From positions 310,001 through 374,000 of the forward strand of contig NZ_CP040443.1 of assembly GCF_005843885.1 (NCBI RefSeq): 64,000 nt of DNA, written 5' to 3'. Source of the DNA: Escherichia sp. E4742 (GTDB lineage Bacteria > Pseudomonadota > Gammaproteobacteria > Enterobacterales > Enterobacteriaceae). The translations under genes and the position numbers were made by a program. Positions 1 to 8,451 of the stretch are shown piece by piece (position 1 is the first letter of the stretch; each line of letters opens with the position of its first letter). The notes below the pieces were generated by a model that saw nothing but the letters and a program-made list of their open reading frames with translations, was not told where the DNA came from and ran no database searches.

Positions 1-808
1 CATAGCCACAAAAGCAGCGAATCCCCTGCTCGCGCGCCTGTTCCGTCAACTCGACCGGGATCGCTGCGCCACCAAGCAACACCGCTTTCAGGGAAACTGA
101 ACTACGGTTAACCAGCAAACGCCAGAGCTGCGTCGGCACCAACGATGCGTGAGTACAACCTGCCAGCATTTGCTCCAGCGGTTGTTTATCGCGTACCGTC
201 ATCCGCGCACCAGCGTATAACCAGCGCCACATAATTCCCTGACCGGAGACGTGAAACAGCGGCAAAGAGAGCAGCCAGTCATCGTGCTCGCCAAATGGAA
301 TTAGCGATAACACCCCTTCGGCGCTGGCAAGATGGGCCTGATAAGTATGAACAGCGGCTTTTGGCAAGCCAGTGGAGCCGGAGGTCAATGTCATTGAGCA
401 CAGACGTGTCGGCTGCCACACAGCGGCATGTACACCTTCAACCAGCTGAATATGCAGCGACGTTAATGCCGGAAACGTGTTTTCCCCTTCCGGCACCAGC
501 GCAAATTGCAGAGTGAGATTTGGCAGCAATTCTTCAAGCAACGGTTGCGGCAGTTGTGGATTCACGGGCAGCACACGCGCCCCGCATTGCAGTAACGCCA
601 GCCAGGCGAGCAACGTTTGTGGCGTATTCCACGCCCGCAACATTACGCCGCTGCCTGCAACCACACCCTGCGCCGCAAAGCCTGAGGCTAACTCATCGAC
701 GCGAGCACAAAGCTCGCACCAGTTGAGTTGCTCGTCATTAAGACGTAAAGCGATGGCTTCTCCCCGCACCTGCCGCCAGTGACGCCACGGCCAGTCAGAG
801 AAGATCAT
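1..808 (-). CDS. menE: O-succinylbenzoate-CoA ligase (C-terminus cut by window edge)
   Basis: Activates o-succinylbenzoate with ATP and CoA in menaquinone synthesis (ANL adenylating superfamily). The reading frame starts at an ATG at 808-806 and stays open to base 1, giving about 269 residues. The N-terminus reads MIFSDWPWRHWRQ. The AMP-binding P-loop TLTSGSTGLPK lies near residue 140, and the last visible residues are CFCGYG. The C-terminal lid domain lies outside the window. Its ATG overlaps the menC stop as ATGA, which suggests translational coupling. Identity follows from the motif, the men neighbours and a close match to recalled K-12 MenE. Confidence 0.95.
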   Translation of the reverse strand, partial: MIFSDWPWRHWRQVRGEAIALRLNDEQLNWCELCARVDELASGFAAQGVVAGSGVMLRAWNTPQTLLAWLALLQCGARVLPVNPQLPQPLLEELLPNLTLQFALVPEGENTFPALTSLHIQLVEGVHAAVWQPTRLCSMTLTSGSTGLPKAAVHTYQAHLASAEGVLSLIPFGEHDDWLLSLPLFHVSGQGIMWRWLYAGARMTVRDKQPLEQMLAGCTHASLVPTQLWRLLVNRSSVSLKAVLLGGAAIPVELTEQAREQGIRCFCGY

Positions 809-1767
809 AACAGCCGCTCCAGTGCATCAACTTCCACTAATGGCAGTGGGCTACCCGGCCAGCGACGAACCTGCTGCGCCTGCATCAGATCCAGCGTATC
901 CAGCCCCGGAATGGTCTCTGGCGTTAACCAGGCCGCAATCCGCGCCAGTTGCGTTAAGCCTAAGCTCGACTCGATGGAAGAACTGATCACCGCCGTCAGC
1001 CCCAGTGCGTGCGCGGCCTGCACCTGCTCGCGCACTTTCTCCAGGCTGCCCGTGAGCGTGGGTTTGATAACTACCGCGCGCACGCCCTCTTCCGCCACAA
1101 AGGCAAAATCCGGCTCGCGCAGGCTTTCATCCCAGGCAATGGCAATGCCGGTTTCACGGGCAAAGGCTCGCGAATCATCGCGGGTTTTGCACGGCTCTTC
1201 AAGAAAAGCGATACGGTGGCGATAATCCGGGTTAACGTATTTGGCAAACTGCTGGCCTTTCAGCGGCGTCCAGGCGCGGTTCGCGTCAAGACGCAAATGC
1301 AGATCCGGAATAGCCTCCAGCAAAAGATTGACCACCATGCCGTCGCGCACGGCTTCGTACAATCCCACTTTGACCTTCGCCACTTTCTCGCCAGGCATAT
1401 CGGCAAGTTTGAGGATCAGATCGTCTGGATCGCCATTACACAGCGGCGCAGCACGGTAATTGGCCGCCTGCGGGAGCGTATCTGCCAGTTCAGCCAGCGC
1501 GCAGCTCACGCCAAAGGCGACGGAAGGCATCTGTGGTAGCTCGCAATCACCTGCCAACCAGCCATTTACCCAGGCAAGCAGCACACTTTGTGCCTCTTCC
1601 CAGGTTTCCTGACTGAAGCCCGGCAGTGGGGAGATCTCTCCCCACCCTTCGCGCTCGCCGTCGCGCAGGCAAACGTACAGCCCGTCGCGGGTTTTTAACC
1701 GCCTGTCGCGCAGAACCACCCCCGCGTCCATGGGGATCTGCCAGCGGTATACCTGCGCGCTACGCAT
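805..1767 (-). CDS. menC: o-Succinylbenzoate synthase
   Basis: Dehydrates SHCHC to o-succinylbenzoate in menaquinone synthesis. The 320-residue protein is full length for the enolase superfamily member. It shows the KVKVGL lysine motif near residue 131, the metal-ligand run LRLDANRAW near 157, and the second lysine in VVIKPTLTGS near 235. The start ATG overlaps the menB stop by one base (TAATG), and the stop overlaps the menE start by four. It is the fifth gene of the men run and is probably co-transcribed with menD, menH and menB. Confidence 0.97.
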   Translation of the reverse strand: MRSAQVYRWQIPMDAGVVLRDRRLKTRDGLYVCLRDGEREGWGEISPLPGFSQETWEEAQSVLLAWVNGWLAGDCELPQMPSVAFGVSCALAELADTLPQAANYRAAPLCNGDPDDLILKLADMPGEKVAKVKVGLYEAVRDGMVVNLLLEAIPDLHLRLDANRAWTPLKGQQFAKYVNPDYRHRIAFLEEPCKTRDDSRAFARETGIAIAWDESLREPDFAFVAEEGVRAVVIKPTLTGSLEKVREQVQAAHALGLTAVISSSIESSLGLTQLARIAAWLTPETIPGLDTLDLMQAQQVRRWPGSPLPLVEVDALERLL

Positions 1768-2624
1768 TACGGATTCCGTTTAAATTTGCTGAAATCAGGC
1801 TGACGTTTCTGGTTGAAAGCGTTACGACCTTCCTGACCTTCTTCCGTCATGTAGAACAGCATGGTGGCGTTACCCGCCAGCTCTTGCAGCCCCGCCTGAC
1901 CGTCACAGTCGGCGTTCAGTGCAGCTTTCAGGCAACGCAGCGCCATCGGGCTGTTTTGCAGCATTTCGCGGCACCAGCGGACGGTTTCTTTTTCCAGATC
2001 GGCCAGAGGTACAACGGTGTTAACCAGCCCCATATCCAGCGCCTGTTTTGCGTCGTACTGACGGCACAGGAACCAGATTTCACGCGCTTTTTTCTGCCCG
2101 ACGATGCGAGCCATATAGGAAGCTCCCCAGCCGCCGTCGAAGGAACCGACTTTCGGGCCAGTCTGACCGAAGATGGCATTATCTGCCGCGATAGTCAGGT
2201 CGCACATCATGTGCAGAACATGACCGCCGCCGATGGAGTAGCCAGCCACCATCGCGACGACCGGTTTCGGGCAGGTACGGATCTGACGCTGGAAGTCCAG
2301 TACGTTGAGGTGATGTACGCCGGAATCATCTTTATAGCCGCCGTAGTCGCCACGTACTTTCTGGTCACCGCCGGAGCAGAACGCTTTATCGCCCGCGCCA
2401 GTCAGAATGATCACGCCGATGTTGTCGTCATAACGGGCATCTGCCAGCGCCTGGATCATCTCTTTTACCGTCAGAGGACGGAAGGCATTGCGCACCTGCG
2501 GACGATTAATGGTGATTTTTGCGATACCGTCGGTGGATTTTTCATAACGAATGTCCTCGAAACCTTCGGAGCAGTCGTGCCATTCAACCGGTGCGTAAAG
2601 CATTGCTTCATCAGGATAAATCAT
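1767..2624 (-). CDS. menB: 1,4-Dihydroxy-2-naphthoyl-CoA synthase
   Basis: Closes the second ring of the naphthoquinone by a Dieckmann-type cyclisation of o-succinylbenzoyl-CoA. The 285 residues form a crotonase fold. The oxyanion-hole segments [13 protein letters not shown] (near 84) and [16 protein letters not shown] are visible, as is the [12 protein letters not shown] active-site loop. Length equals the usual E. coli protein. It sits 14 bases downstream of menH and shares one base with the menC start. Confidence 0.98.
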
Positions 2625-2638
2625 ATTGTGTCCTTTAG

Positions 2639-3397
2639 TCAGAAACGCAAGATCTGCGCCAGACTTGCGATTACGCCAGCGGGATTTTCCCGATGCGCGT
2701 TATGTCCGGCGCGAGGAATGACATGGCAGTCGGCAGCCAGTTCCGCCGCCAGAGCGCGGAATTTGCTGTCACGTTCACCACATAAATAATAAAACGCAAA
2801 TGTGCGGGCGCTAAGGTTAGCACGTAAATCAGGCTGGACGGCGAGAGAAGTGGCCTCCAGCATCGCGGCAAGGGTTGCGCCGTTATTGTTGCTGCGCAGC
2901 GCCACCAGCTCCCGGCGTTGATCATCATTGAGCGAGGCAAAAACAGGCTGTTGGTACCAGTCGGTAAACACCGCCGTTAATGGTTCTGTGCGAAAACGCT
3001 GCGCCCAGCGATGATCGGAAAGCTGACGTTCCGTGCGTTGTTCAGCATTTTGCAGCCCGGGATGCCCACCTTCGACAACTACCCCACTCAGCCCCGCCAT
3101 CCCCTGACAAGCCGCCATCATCGCCACCCGTCCGCCGAGCGAGTACCCCACCAGCCAGAAGTTAAGGATGTTGTAACTAACAAGGGTTTTACGCAGTACG
3201 TCGGTGACATCATCAAATCCATCGACGCTAATTGCCGCCGAACCGCCGTGACCTGGGAGATCAACATACAACCGCGAGTAGTCGGCAAACGCCTCGCCCA
3301 CTTTTTGCCATTCATGGCAATCGCCGGAAAAACCGTGCAAAAACACCAGCCAGGGTAAACCTGGTTTGCCGTGTTTTGCCTGCGCGTGCAGGATCAT
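2639..3397 (-). CDS. menH: SHCHC synthase (2-succinyl-6-hydroxy-2,4-cyclohexadiene-1-carboxylate synthase)
   Basis: Removes pyruvate from SEPHCHC, the MenD product, to give SHCHC. It is a 252-residue alpha/beta hydrolase. The nucleophile elbow GYSLGG carries Ser near residue 86, the oxyanion segment is FLHGFSGD near 19-26, and the late catalytic His is in GHNAHRENP. The ATG overlaps the menD stop as ATGA. Older annotation called this gene yfbB and assigned a thioesterase role; position and motifs support the synthase call. Confidence 0.96.
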
Positions 3398-5064
3398 AAA
3401 TGGCTTACCTGCGCCAGCAGTTGCTGGAGGGTTTGCGCACCATCGGTGTCGTTAACCACCATTTCAATTACCGTGGTGGTTGGAGTGCGCCAGGCGTCAG
3501 CAAGCGCCGTTTCAAGTTCCTGCCAGTTTTGCGGACGATGATATTTCAGGTCAAACATCGCGGCAGCGTGCTCAAAATGGACGTTTTGCGGCATCAGATA
3601 GAAACGCTCGCGCTCGCTTTTCGGCGTCGGCAACAGCGAGAAAATTTGCCCGCCGTTGTTGTTCACCACAATTAATACCAGCGGCGCGGAAACCTGACGC
3701 AATAGCGCCAGCGCGTTGAGATCGTAAAGAGCTGAGAGATCACCCACAATCGCCAGCGTCGGTTTACCACTCGCCCGCTGAACGCCTGCGGCGGTAGAGA
3801 GCAGCCCATCAATTCCGCTGGCCCCACGGTTGCTATATACCGGATAACCTGCCGGAAGTTGCGAGAGAGCATCGATCAAACGCACGACCAGGCTGTTACC
3901 GACAAACAGTTGCCCCTGTTCAGGCAAATAGTCGCTGATGCGATGCGCCAGTTGGGCTTCGCCAAACGCATCGCGACGGGCAACAACTGCCTGCATCGCC
4001 TGTTCAGCCAGACGCGGGATCTCCACGCACCAGGGCTGGCGTTTTTCAGCCGGATGCAACTCCAGCCAGTCGGCAATATTGGCGACCAGTCGACGTCCAC
4101 GGTGGTGTGCCGGGTCAAGCTGCCCTTCGATGTTATCAACAATCCAGTACTCTTCTGGCTCACAACTCGCCTGCCATTGCAGTAACCGTTTGCCAGTCAG
4201 GCTGCTCCCCAATTGCACGACAATCTGCGCCTGCTGTAACTCACTCACCGCTTTGGCATTGCCTAACCAGAGATCGGCACACGGCAGCGGCTGCCCGGTT
4301 TGCGACAGCACGTCGCCAATCAGCGGCCAGCCAAGAGTTTGCGCCCACAGTGCAACTTTTTTGCCCTCTTCCGCACTCATGCGCCCTGCAACAACCACGC
4401 CGCGCTTTTGCCGCCAGAAGAACCAGTCGCGCTGTTTTTCGCTCTCAAGACGAGGCCCTTCACGCAGCCACGGTTTGTCGCCCTGCCACCAGTCGCCAAG
4501 ACGTTGTTGCCAGCTAAGTCCGGTATCGTCCATCTCGCCATAAAGCGGTTCGGCAAACGGGCAGTTGATATGGACTCCACCCGCATGCAGCGTGCCTAAA
4601 GCGTGGTCGATAGTAGAAACCAGCCAACGGGCGGGAATATCCTGAGTCGGGCGCGGTAGTGAAATGCTATGCGTAGGATGAGAGGCGAACATACCCGGCT
4701 GACGAATTGCCTGATTCGCGCCGCAGTCAATCAGTTCCGGAGGACGATCGGCGGTTAACAGGATCAGTTTTTCTCCGGTTAACCCAGCTTCAATCAGTGC
4801 CGGATAGAGATTCGCTACCGCCGTGCCGGAAGTCACTATCACCGCCACCGGCTGTTTGCTGACCTTCGCCAGCCCCAGCGCCAGATGCCCCAGCCCACGC
4901 TCATCAAAATGAGTGTGATGAATGAATGCGGAATTTTCCGCCGCCGCCAGAGTTAATGGCGTAGAACGAGAGCCAGGGGCGATGCAGACGTGTCTGACGC
5001 CGTGACGTGTTAATGCTTCCAGAATGACCGCCGCCCAGCGTCGGTTAAATGCGCTTACTGACAT
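3394..5064 (-). CDS. menD: SEPHCHC synthase, thiamine diphosphate dependent
   Basis: Adds the succinyl semialdehyde unit from 2-oxoglutarate to isochorismate, the committed step of menaquinone synthesis. The 556-residue frame from MSVSAFNRRWAA equals the known length. The N-terminal pyrimidine domain has the APGSRSTPLT motif, and the C-terminal thiamine diphosphate domain has GDLSALYDLNAL and VVNNNGGQIF. The frame stays open about 190 codons further upstream, but that part runs antisense through the gap and menF and matches nothing, so the start at 5064 is chosen. It follows menF after an 88-base gap. Confidence 0.97.
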   Translation of the reverse strand: MSVSAFNRRWAAVILEALTRHGVRHVCIAPGSRSTPLTLAAAENSAFIHHTHFDERGLGHLALGLAKVSKQPVAVIVTSGTAVANLYPALIEAGLTGEKLILLTADRPPELIDCGANQAIRQPGMFASHPTHSISLPRPTQDIPARWLVSTIDHALGTLHAGGVHINCPFAEPLYGEMDDTGLSWQQRLGDWWQGDKPWLREGPRLESEKQRDWFFWRQKRGVVVAGRMSAEEGKKVALWAQTLGWPLIGDVLSQTGQPLPCADLWLGNAKAVSELQQAQIVVQLGSSLTGKRLLQWQASCEPEEYWIVDNIEGQLDPAHHRGRRLVANIADWLELHPAEKRQPWCVEIPRLAEQAMQAVVARRDAFGEAQLAHRISDYLPEQGQLFVGNSLVVRLIDALSQLPAGYPVYSNRGASGIDGLLSTAAGVQRASGKPTLAIVGDLSALYDLNALALLRQVSAPLVLIVVNNNGGQIFSLLPTPKSERERFYLMPQNVHFEHAAAMFDLKYHRPQNWQELETALADAWRTPTTTVIEMVVNDTDGAQTLQQLLAQVSHL

Positions 5065-5152
5065 GAGTTTGTCCGGTATCAATATTGCGGCTAAGTATAA
5101 GGAGCTACAAAAATAGATTATTGATATGAATCGGTAATGATGCGACTCATTA

Positions 5153-6448
5153 CTATTCCAATTGTAATAAAGTGCGCAGTCCTGCCGCTTTGTTGTCGAT
5201 TTCCTGCCACTCCAGTTCGGGGTCTGAGCCTCGGACAATACCCGCTCCGGCATACAATCGCACCACATTGCCACTGATTTTCGCCGAGCGCAGGGAAACG
5301 CAGAATTCGCTTTGTTGTAATGAGAGATAGCCCGCAGAACCCGCATACCATTCACGGGTAAACGGTTCGTGCCGGGCGATGAACTGCCGCGCCAATTCGC
5401 GCGGTAAACCTGCCACCGCTGCCGTTGGCTGCAACTGATGCAGACAAACCACATCATCTGCCGTATTAAGCGAGGTCCAGATACAGCGACGCAGATGCTG
5501 CACTTTACGCAGACGCAGTACCTGCGGCGGTAACACATCCAGCGTCTGGGTATCAGCCTGCAATCGTTGGCAGATATCCTCCACCACCAGCATGTTCTCG
5601 CGCTGGTTTTTATCATCTGCCATAAGCCACTCACCCAACTGCTGCGCCTGTTTATTATCAGGATGATTCGCTACCGTTCCCGCCAGAGCTTCGGTACGCA
5701 GAGCTTTGTCTCGCCGCCGCCATAGCCGCTCAGGAGATGAACCCAGGAACGCGCTTTCGCCATCAAAGGCCATGTAGAAATGGTAGCAGTTCAGGTTCAA
5801 CCGACGGCTGGCAGCCATCATTGCCGCCGCGTTAACTGAATCGGAGAAATGCAGGTCGGTCGCCCGCGCCAACACCACTTTATCCAGTTCGCCTTCAGCA
5901 ATGGTATCGGTCGCCAGTTTAATTAACCCCGTCCAACCTGGTTTGTCCGGCCAGTGATTTTCTTGGGTGATGGTTAAATGCAGAGCTGGCAACGGTTTAA
6001 TGTTTGCCAGAGCAGCAATGTATTCCTTTGCCTGATGTGCGTCTTGCTGAAGGGAGTTTTCGCTGAAAAGGGTCAGTCGAAGGGTCGCTTTGCCTGCACA
6101 GCGTCGCCATTCCAACCGCGGGAGGAGTAAATTGCCCTGAGAAGGGTCAAACGCATTCAGCCCCCAGATACGTAAGTCGGTGTGATCCGGGTGTTGTCGG
6201 AGAAAACGCTGCGCCTGTGCCAGCGACGAAAAGCTGGCTATTGTACCCAGCACGGCAGCCTCTTCATCACCATTGCGTTGTTGCCAGTAAAATTGCGGAT
6301 ACATTTTCTGGCTGGCCAGCCAGCTTAAGGCATCAAAGGCGTCATTTAATGGGAAAGGAATGTCAAAAACCCGAATGCCGGGCGTCGCTGGAAACTCTTG
6401 CGACAGATGGCGCAATAGATTTTCCAGCGCCGTAGTAAGTGATTGCAC
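5153..6448 (-). CDS. menF: Isochorismate synthase, menaquinone specific
   Basis: Isomerises chorismate to isochorismate at the entry to the menaquinone pathway. The 431-residue protein has the chorismate-binding enzyme domain in its C-terminal half, with GELDKVVLARAT, FLGSSPERL, ALAGT, ENMLVVEDI and YAGAGIV as recognisable blocks. The N-terminal third differs from recalled K-12 MenF at many positions while the catalytic half is nearly unchanged. A TATAAT -10 box lies about 30 bases upstream of the start, so it probably has its own promoter. Confidence 0.96.
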   Translation of the reverse strand: MQSLTTALENLLRHLSQEFPATPGIRVFDIPFPLNDAFDALSWLASQKMYPQFYWQQRNGDEEAAVLGTIASFSSLAQAQRFLRQHPDHTDLRIWGLNAFDPSQGNLLLPRLEWRRCAGKATLRLTLFSENSLQQDAHQAKEYIAALANIKPLPALHLTITQENHWPDKPGWTGLIKLATDTIAEGELDKVVLARATDLHFSDSVNAAAMMAASRRLNLNCYHFYMAFDGESAFLGSSPERLWRRRDKALRTEALAGTVANHPDNKQAQQLGEWLMADDKNQRENMLVVEDICQRLQADTQTLDVLPPQVLRLRKVQHLRRCIWTSLNTADDVVCLHQLQPTAAVAGLPRELARQFIARHEPFTREWYAGSAGYLSLQQSEFCVSLRSAKISGNVVRLYAGAGIVRGSDPELEWQEIDNKAAGLRTLLQLE

Positions 6449-6476
6449 GCGGACCTCTCCCTGTTAAAAGCCTCAC

Positions 6477-6512
6477 ATTATACGGGGTACTGCAAAAAAA
6501 ATGCAGTACCCC
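6477..6512 (-). promoter_or_regulatory. menF promoter -10 abutting a large hairpin
   Basis: On the minus strand TATAAT occupies 6482-6477, which would start transcription about 22 bases before the menF ATG. Just upstream is an inverted repeat with perfect 11-base arms (6484-6494 and 6502-6512) and a loop that is all T on the minus strand. The arm at 6502-6512 covers the place where a -35 box would sit, and no good -35 is seen there. The hairpin also follows the elaB stop, so it may end elaB transcription. Confidence 0.55.
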
Positions 6513-6526
6513 AGTGTAGGGAGGTT

Positions 6527-6832
6527 TTAACGGCGTGCCAGCAACAGTCCTAATACCAAACCAACCGCAGCGCCAACGCCAATCCCCTGCCACGGTTTTT
6601 CATGAACGTAGTCGTCGGCACGATAAACCGCTTGCTTCGCCCGATAGTAATAGCTGTCTGAAGCCTGACTGACCCTTTTTTTCACATCATCCAGCGCCTT
6701 CTCTGCTCGCGCCTTTAGCTCAACATATTTCTGATCGGCGGGATCGCCAGAGGAACGTAGTACCTCTTCAAGTGTTTCACTCAGCAACGTCAGGTCGTCA
6801 TCGATGCGTGTATCACCAAATTGATTAGACAT
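6527..6832 (-). CDS. elaB: ElaB, ribosome-associated tail-anchored membrane protein (DUF883)
   Basis: A 101-residue protein, full length for the family. The first 75 residues are charged and helical. The last 20 (IGVGAAVGLVLGLLLARR) form a C-terminal membrane anchor with a GxxxG-like glycine pattern, as in YgaM and YqjD. Family members sit in the inner membrane and bind ribosomes in stationary phase; ElaB is linked to stress tolerance under RpoS control. No dedicated promoter was resolved. It is on the same strand as menF but separated from it by a hairpin. Confidence 0.93.
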   Translation of the reverse strand: MSNQFGDTRIDDDLTLLSETLEEVLRSSGDPADQKYVELKARAEKALDDVKKRVSQASDSYYYRAKQAVYRADDYVHEKPWQGIGVGAAVGLVLGLLLARR

Positions 6833-6886
6833 TCTCGTTCTCCATTTGCTTAAAACCTGCCACTAACTATAGACAACGGTTATCGA

Positions 6887-7348
6887 TTACGCCTGAACGA
6901 CTTCGCGCGCCATTCCGATATGCGGAATACCATCTTCCTCGTAAATGTCGGTCACAGGGATGAAACCAAATTGCCCATAAAAGTTTTGTAAGTGCGCCTG
7001 CGCTCCCAGATAAATCGGCTTCTCCGGCCAGTGGCGAGTACACGATTCCAGCGCCTTACTCATCAATTGCTGACCGATTTTTTCGCCGCGTAAGTCCTCG
7101 CTGACAATCACCCGACCAATCACGACGGGTTGCAGTTCATCGTCACTTTTCAGAATCCTCGCATACGCCACCAGTGTCCCGTTATGCCAACCGAGAATGT
7201 GGCGATTTTCTCCCTCCAGATCGTCACCATCGATATCCTGGTAAGGACAGTTTTGTTCCACTACAAACACTGCACAACGCAGTTGTAATAAGGCATAAAG
7301 CTGAGAAACCGATAATTCAGAGTGATGAAGATCTTGCCAGTCGATCAT
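6887..7348 (-). CDS. elaA: ElaA, GNAT-family N-acetyltransferase
   Basis: A 153-residue single-domain GNAT protein. The acetyl-CoA binding segment reads VIVSEDLRGEKIGQQL, followed by an AQAHLQNFYGQFGF stretch typical of the fold's last helix and strand. The substrate is unknown. The gene is divergent from rbn across 64 bases, so the two share an upstream region, and it lies 54 bases upstream of elaB on the same strand. Confidence 0.92.
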   Translation of the reverse strand: MIDWQDLHHSELSVSQLYALLQLRCAVFVVEQNCPYQDIDGDDLEGENRHILGWHNGTLVAYARILKSDDELQPVVIGRVIVSEDLRGEKIGQQLMSKALESCTRHWPEKPIYLGAQAHLQNFYGQFGFIPVTDIYEEDGIPHIGMAREVVQA

Positions 7349-7412
7349 GGAAGGCTCCTTTGTGCTGTTTGCTTTATACTAGCCGGAATATTTTCAGCAG
7401 CGTGATGATCTC

Positions 7413-8330
7413 ATGGAATTAATTTTTTTAGGCACTTCGGCAGGTGTTCCGACCCGGACACGTAATGTCACAGCAGTATTGCTTAATCTGCAACATCCGA
7501 CCCAGGCCGGACTTTGGTTATTTGACTGTGGCGAAGGCACTCAACACCAAATGCTGCACACGGTGTTTAATCCCGGCAAACTGGACAGGATTTTTATTAG
7601 CCATCTTCATGGCGATCATCTTTTCGGTCTGCCCGGTTTGCTGTGCAGTCGTTCCATGTCAGGCATTGTGCAACCCTTAACCATTTATGGTCCGAAAGGT
7701 ATCCGTGAATTTGTTGAGACAGCGTTACGCATTAGTGGCTCGTGGACCGATTATCCACTGGAGATTATTGAAATTAGCGCAGGCGAAATTCTTGATGATG
7801 GCCTGCGAAAGGTAACGGCATATCCGATGGAACATCCGCTGGAATGTTACGGCTATCGCGTAGAAGAACATGATAAGCCTGGTGCGCTGAATGCCCAGGC
7901 ATTAAAGGCCGCAGGCGTACCGCCAGGCCCATTGTTTCAGGATTTGAAAGCCGGAAAAACTGTCACACTGGAAGACGGTCGGCAGATTAACGGCGCTGAT
8001 TACTTAGCCGCGCCTACACCAGGTAAAGCGATCGCCATTTTCGGCGATACTGGTCCTTGCGATGCCGCGCTGGCGCTGGCTAAAGGTGTCGACATAATGG
8101 TTCACGAAGCGACTCTGGATTTGGCGATGGAGGCCAAAGCCAACAGTCGCGGCCACAGCTCCACACGCCAGGCGGCGGCACTGGCCCGTGAAGCTGGTGT
8201 CGGTAAGCTAATCATTACCCATGTTAGTTCGCGCTATGATGATAAAGGCTGTCAGCACTTGTTACACGAGTGCCGGACGATTTTCCCGGCAACTGAACTG
8301 GCGAGCGATTTCGCGGTGTTTAGCATTTAA
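7413..8330 (+). CDS. rbn: RNase BN / RNase Z, metallo-beta-lactamase fold ribonuclease
   Basis: A tRNA 3'-processing endo/exoribonuclease (also called elaC). The 305-residue protein shows the zinc motif HLHGDH at residues 64-69, GDTGPCD with a metal-ligand Asp near 212, and the late ITHVSSRYDD His segment. Length equals the family. It differs from recalled K-12 RNase BN at scattered surface positions. In K-12 the next gene is elaD; here a hairpin and then yfbK follow directly. Confidence 0.96.
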   Translation: MELIFLGTSAGVPTRTRNVTAVLLNLQHPTQAGLWLFDCGEGTQHQMLHTVFNPGKLDRIFISHLHGDHLFGLPGLLCSRSMSGIVQPLTIYGPKGIREFVETALRISGSWTDYPLEIIEISAGEILDDGLRKVTAYPMEHPLECYGYRVEEHDKPGALNAQALKAAGVPPGPLFQDLKAGKTVTLEDGRQINGADYLAAPTPGKAIAIFGDTGPCDAALALAKGVDIMVHEATLDLAMEAKANSRGHSSTRQAAALAREAGVGKLIITHVSSRYDDKGCQHLLHECRTIFPATELASDFAVFSI

Positions 8331-8397
8331 GTCGAAAGCGGTGGCTAGTTGGCAGATTAATTTAATGATGCCAACGCACTTATTTGACGTATTTTTC

Positions 8398-8442
8398 ATC
8401 TGTTTGCCGAATACGCTTGATGTCGATATCCGGCAAACAGAT
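8398..8442 (+). terminator. Hairpin between convergent rbn and yfbK
   Basis: Perfect 12-base arms at 8398-8409 and 8431-8442 enclose a 21-base loop. On the plus strand the stem is followed by TTATCATTTTT, a usable but interrupted U tract, so it most likely ends rbn transcription. On the minus strand the following bases are A-rich, so it is a poor terminator for yfbK. Confidence 0.6.
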
Positions 8443-8451
8443 TTATCATTT

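Noticed and set aside
5065..5634. 190-codon N-terminal extension of MenD
   Set aside because: It reads antisense-like through the menF 3' end; MenD is complete from 5064 and the extra residues match nothing.
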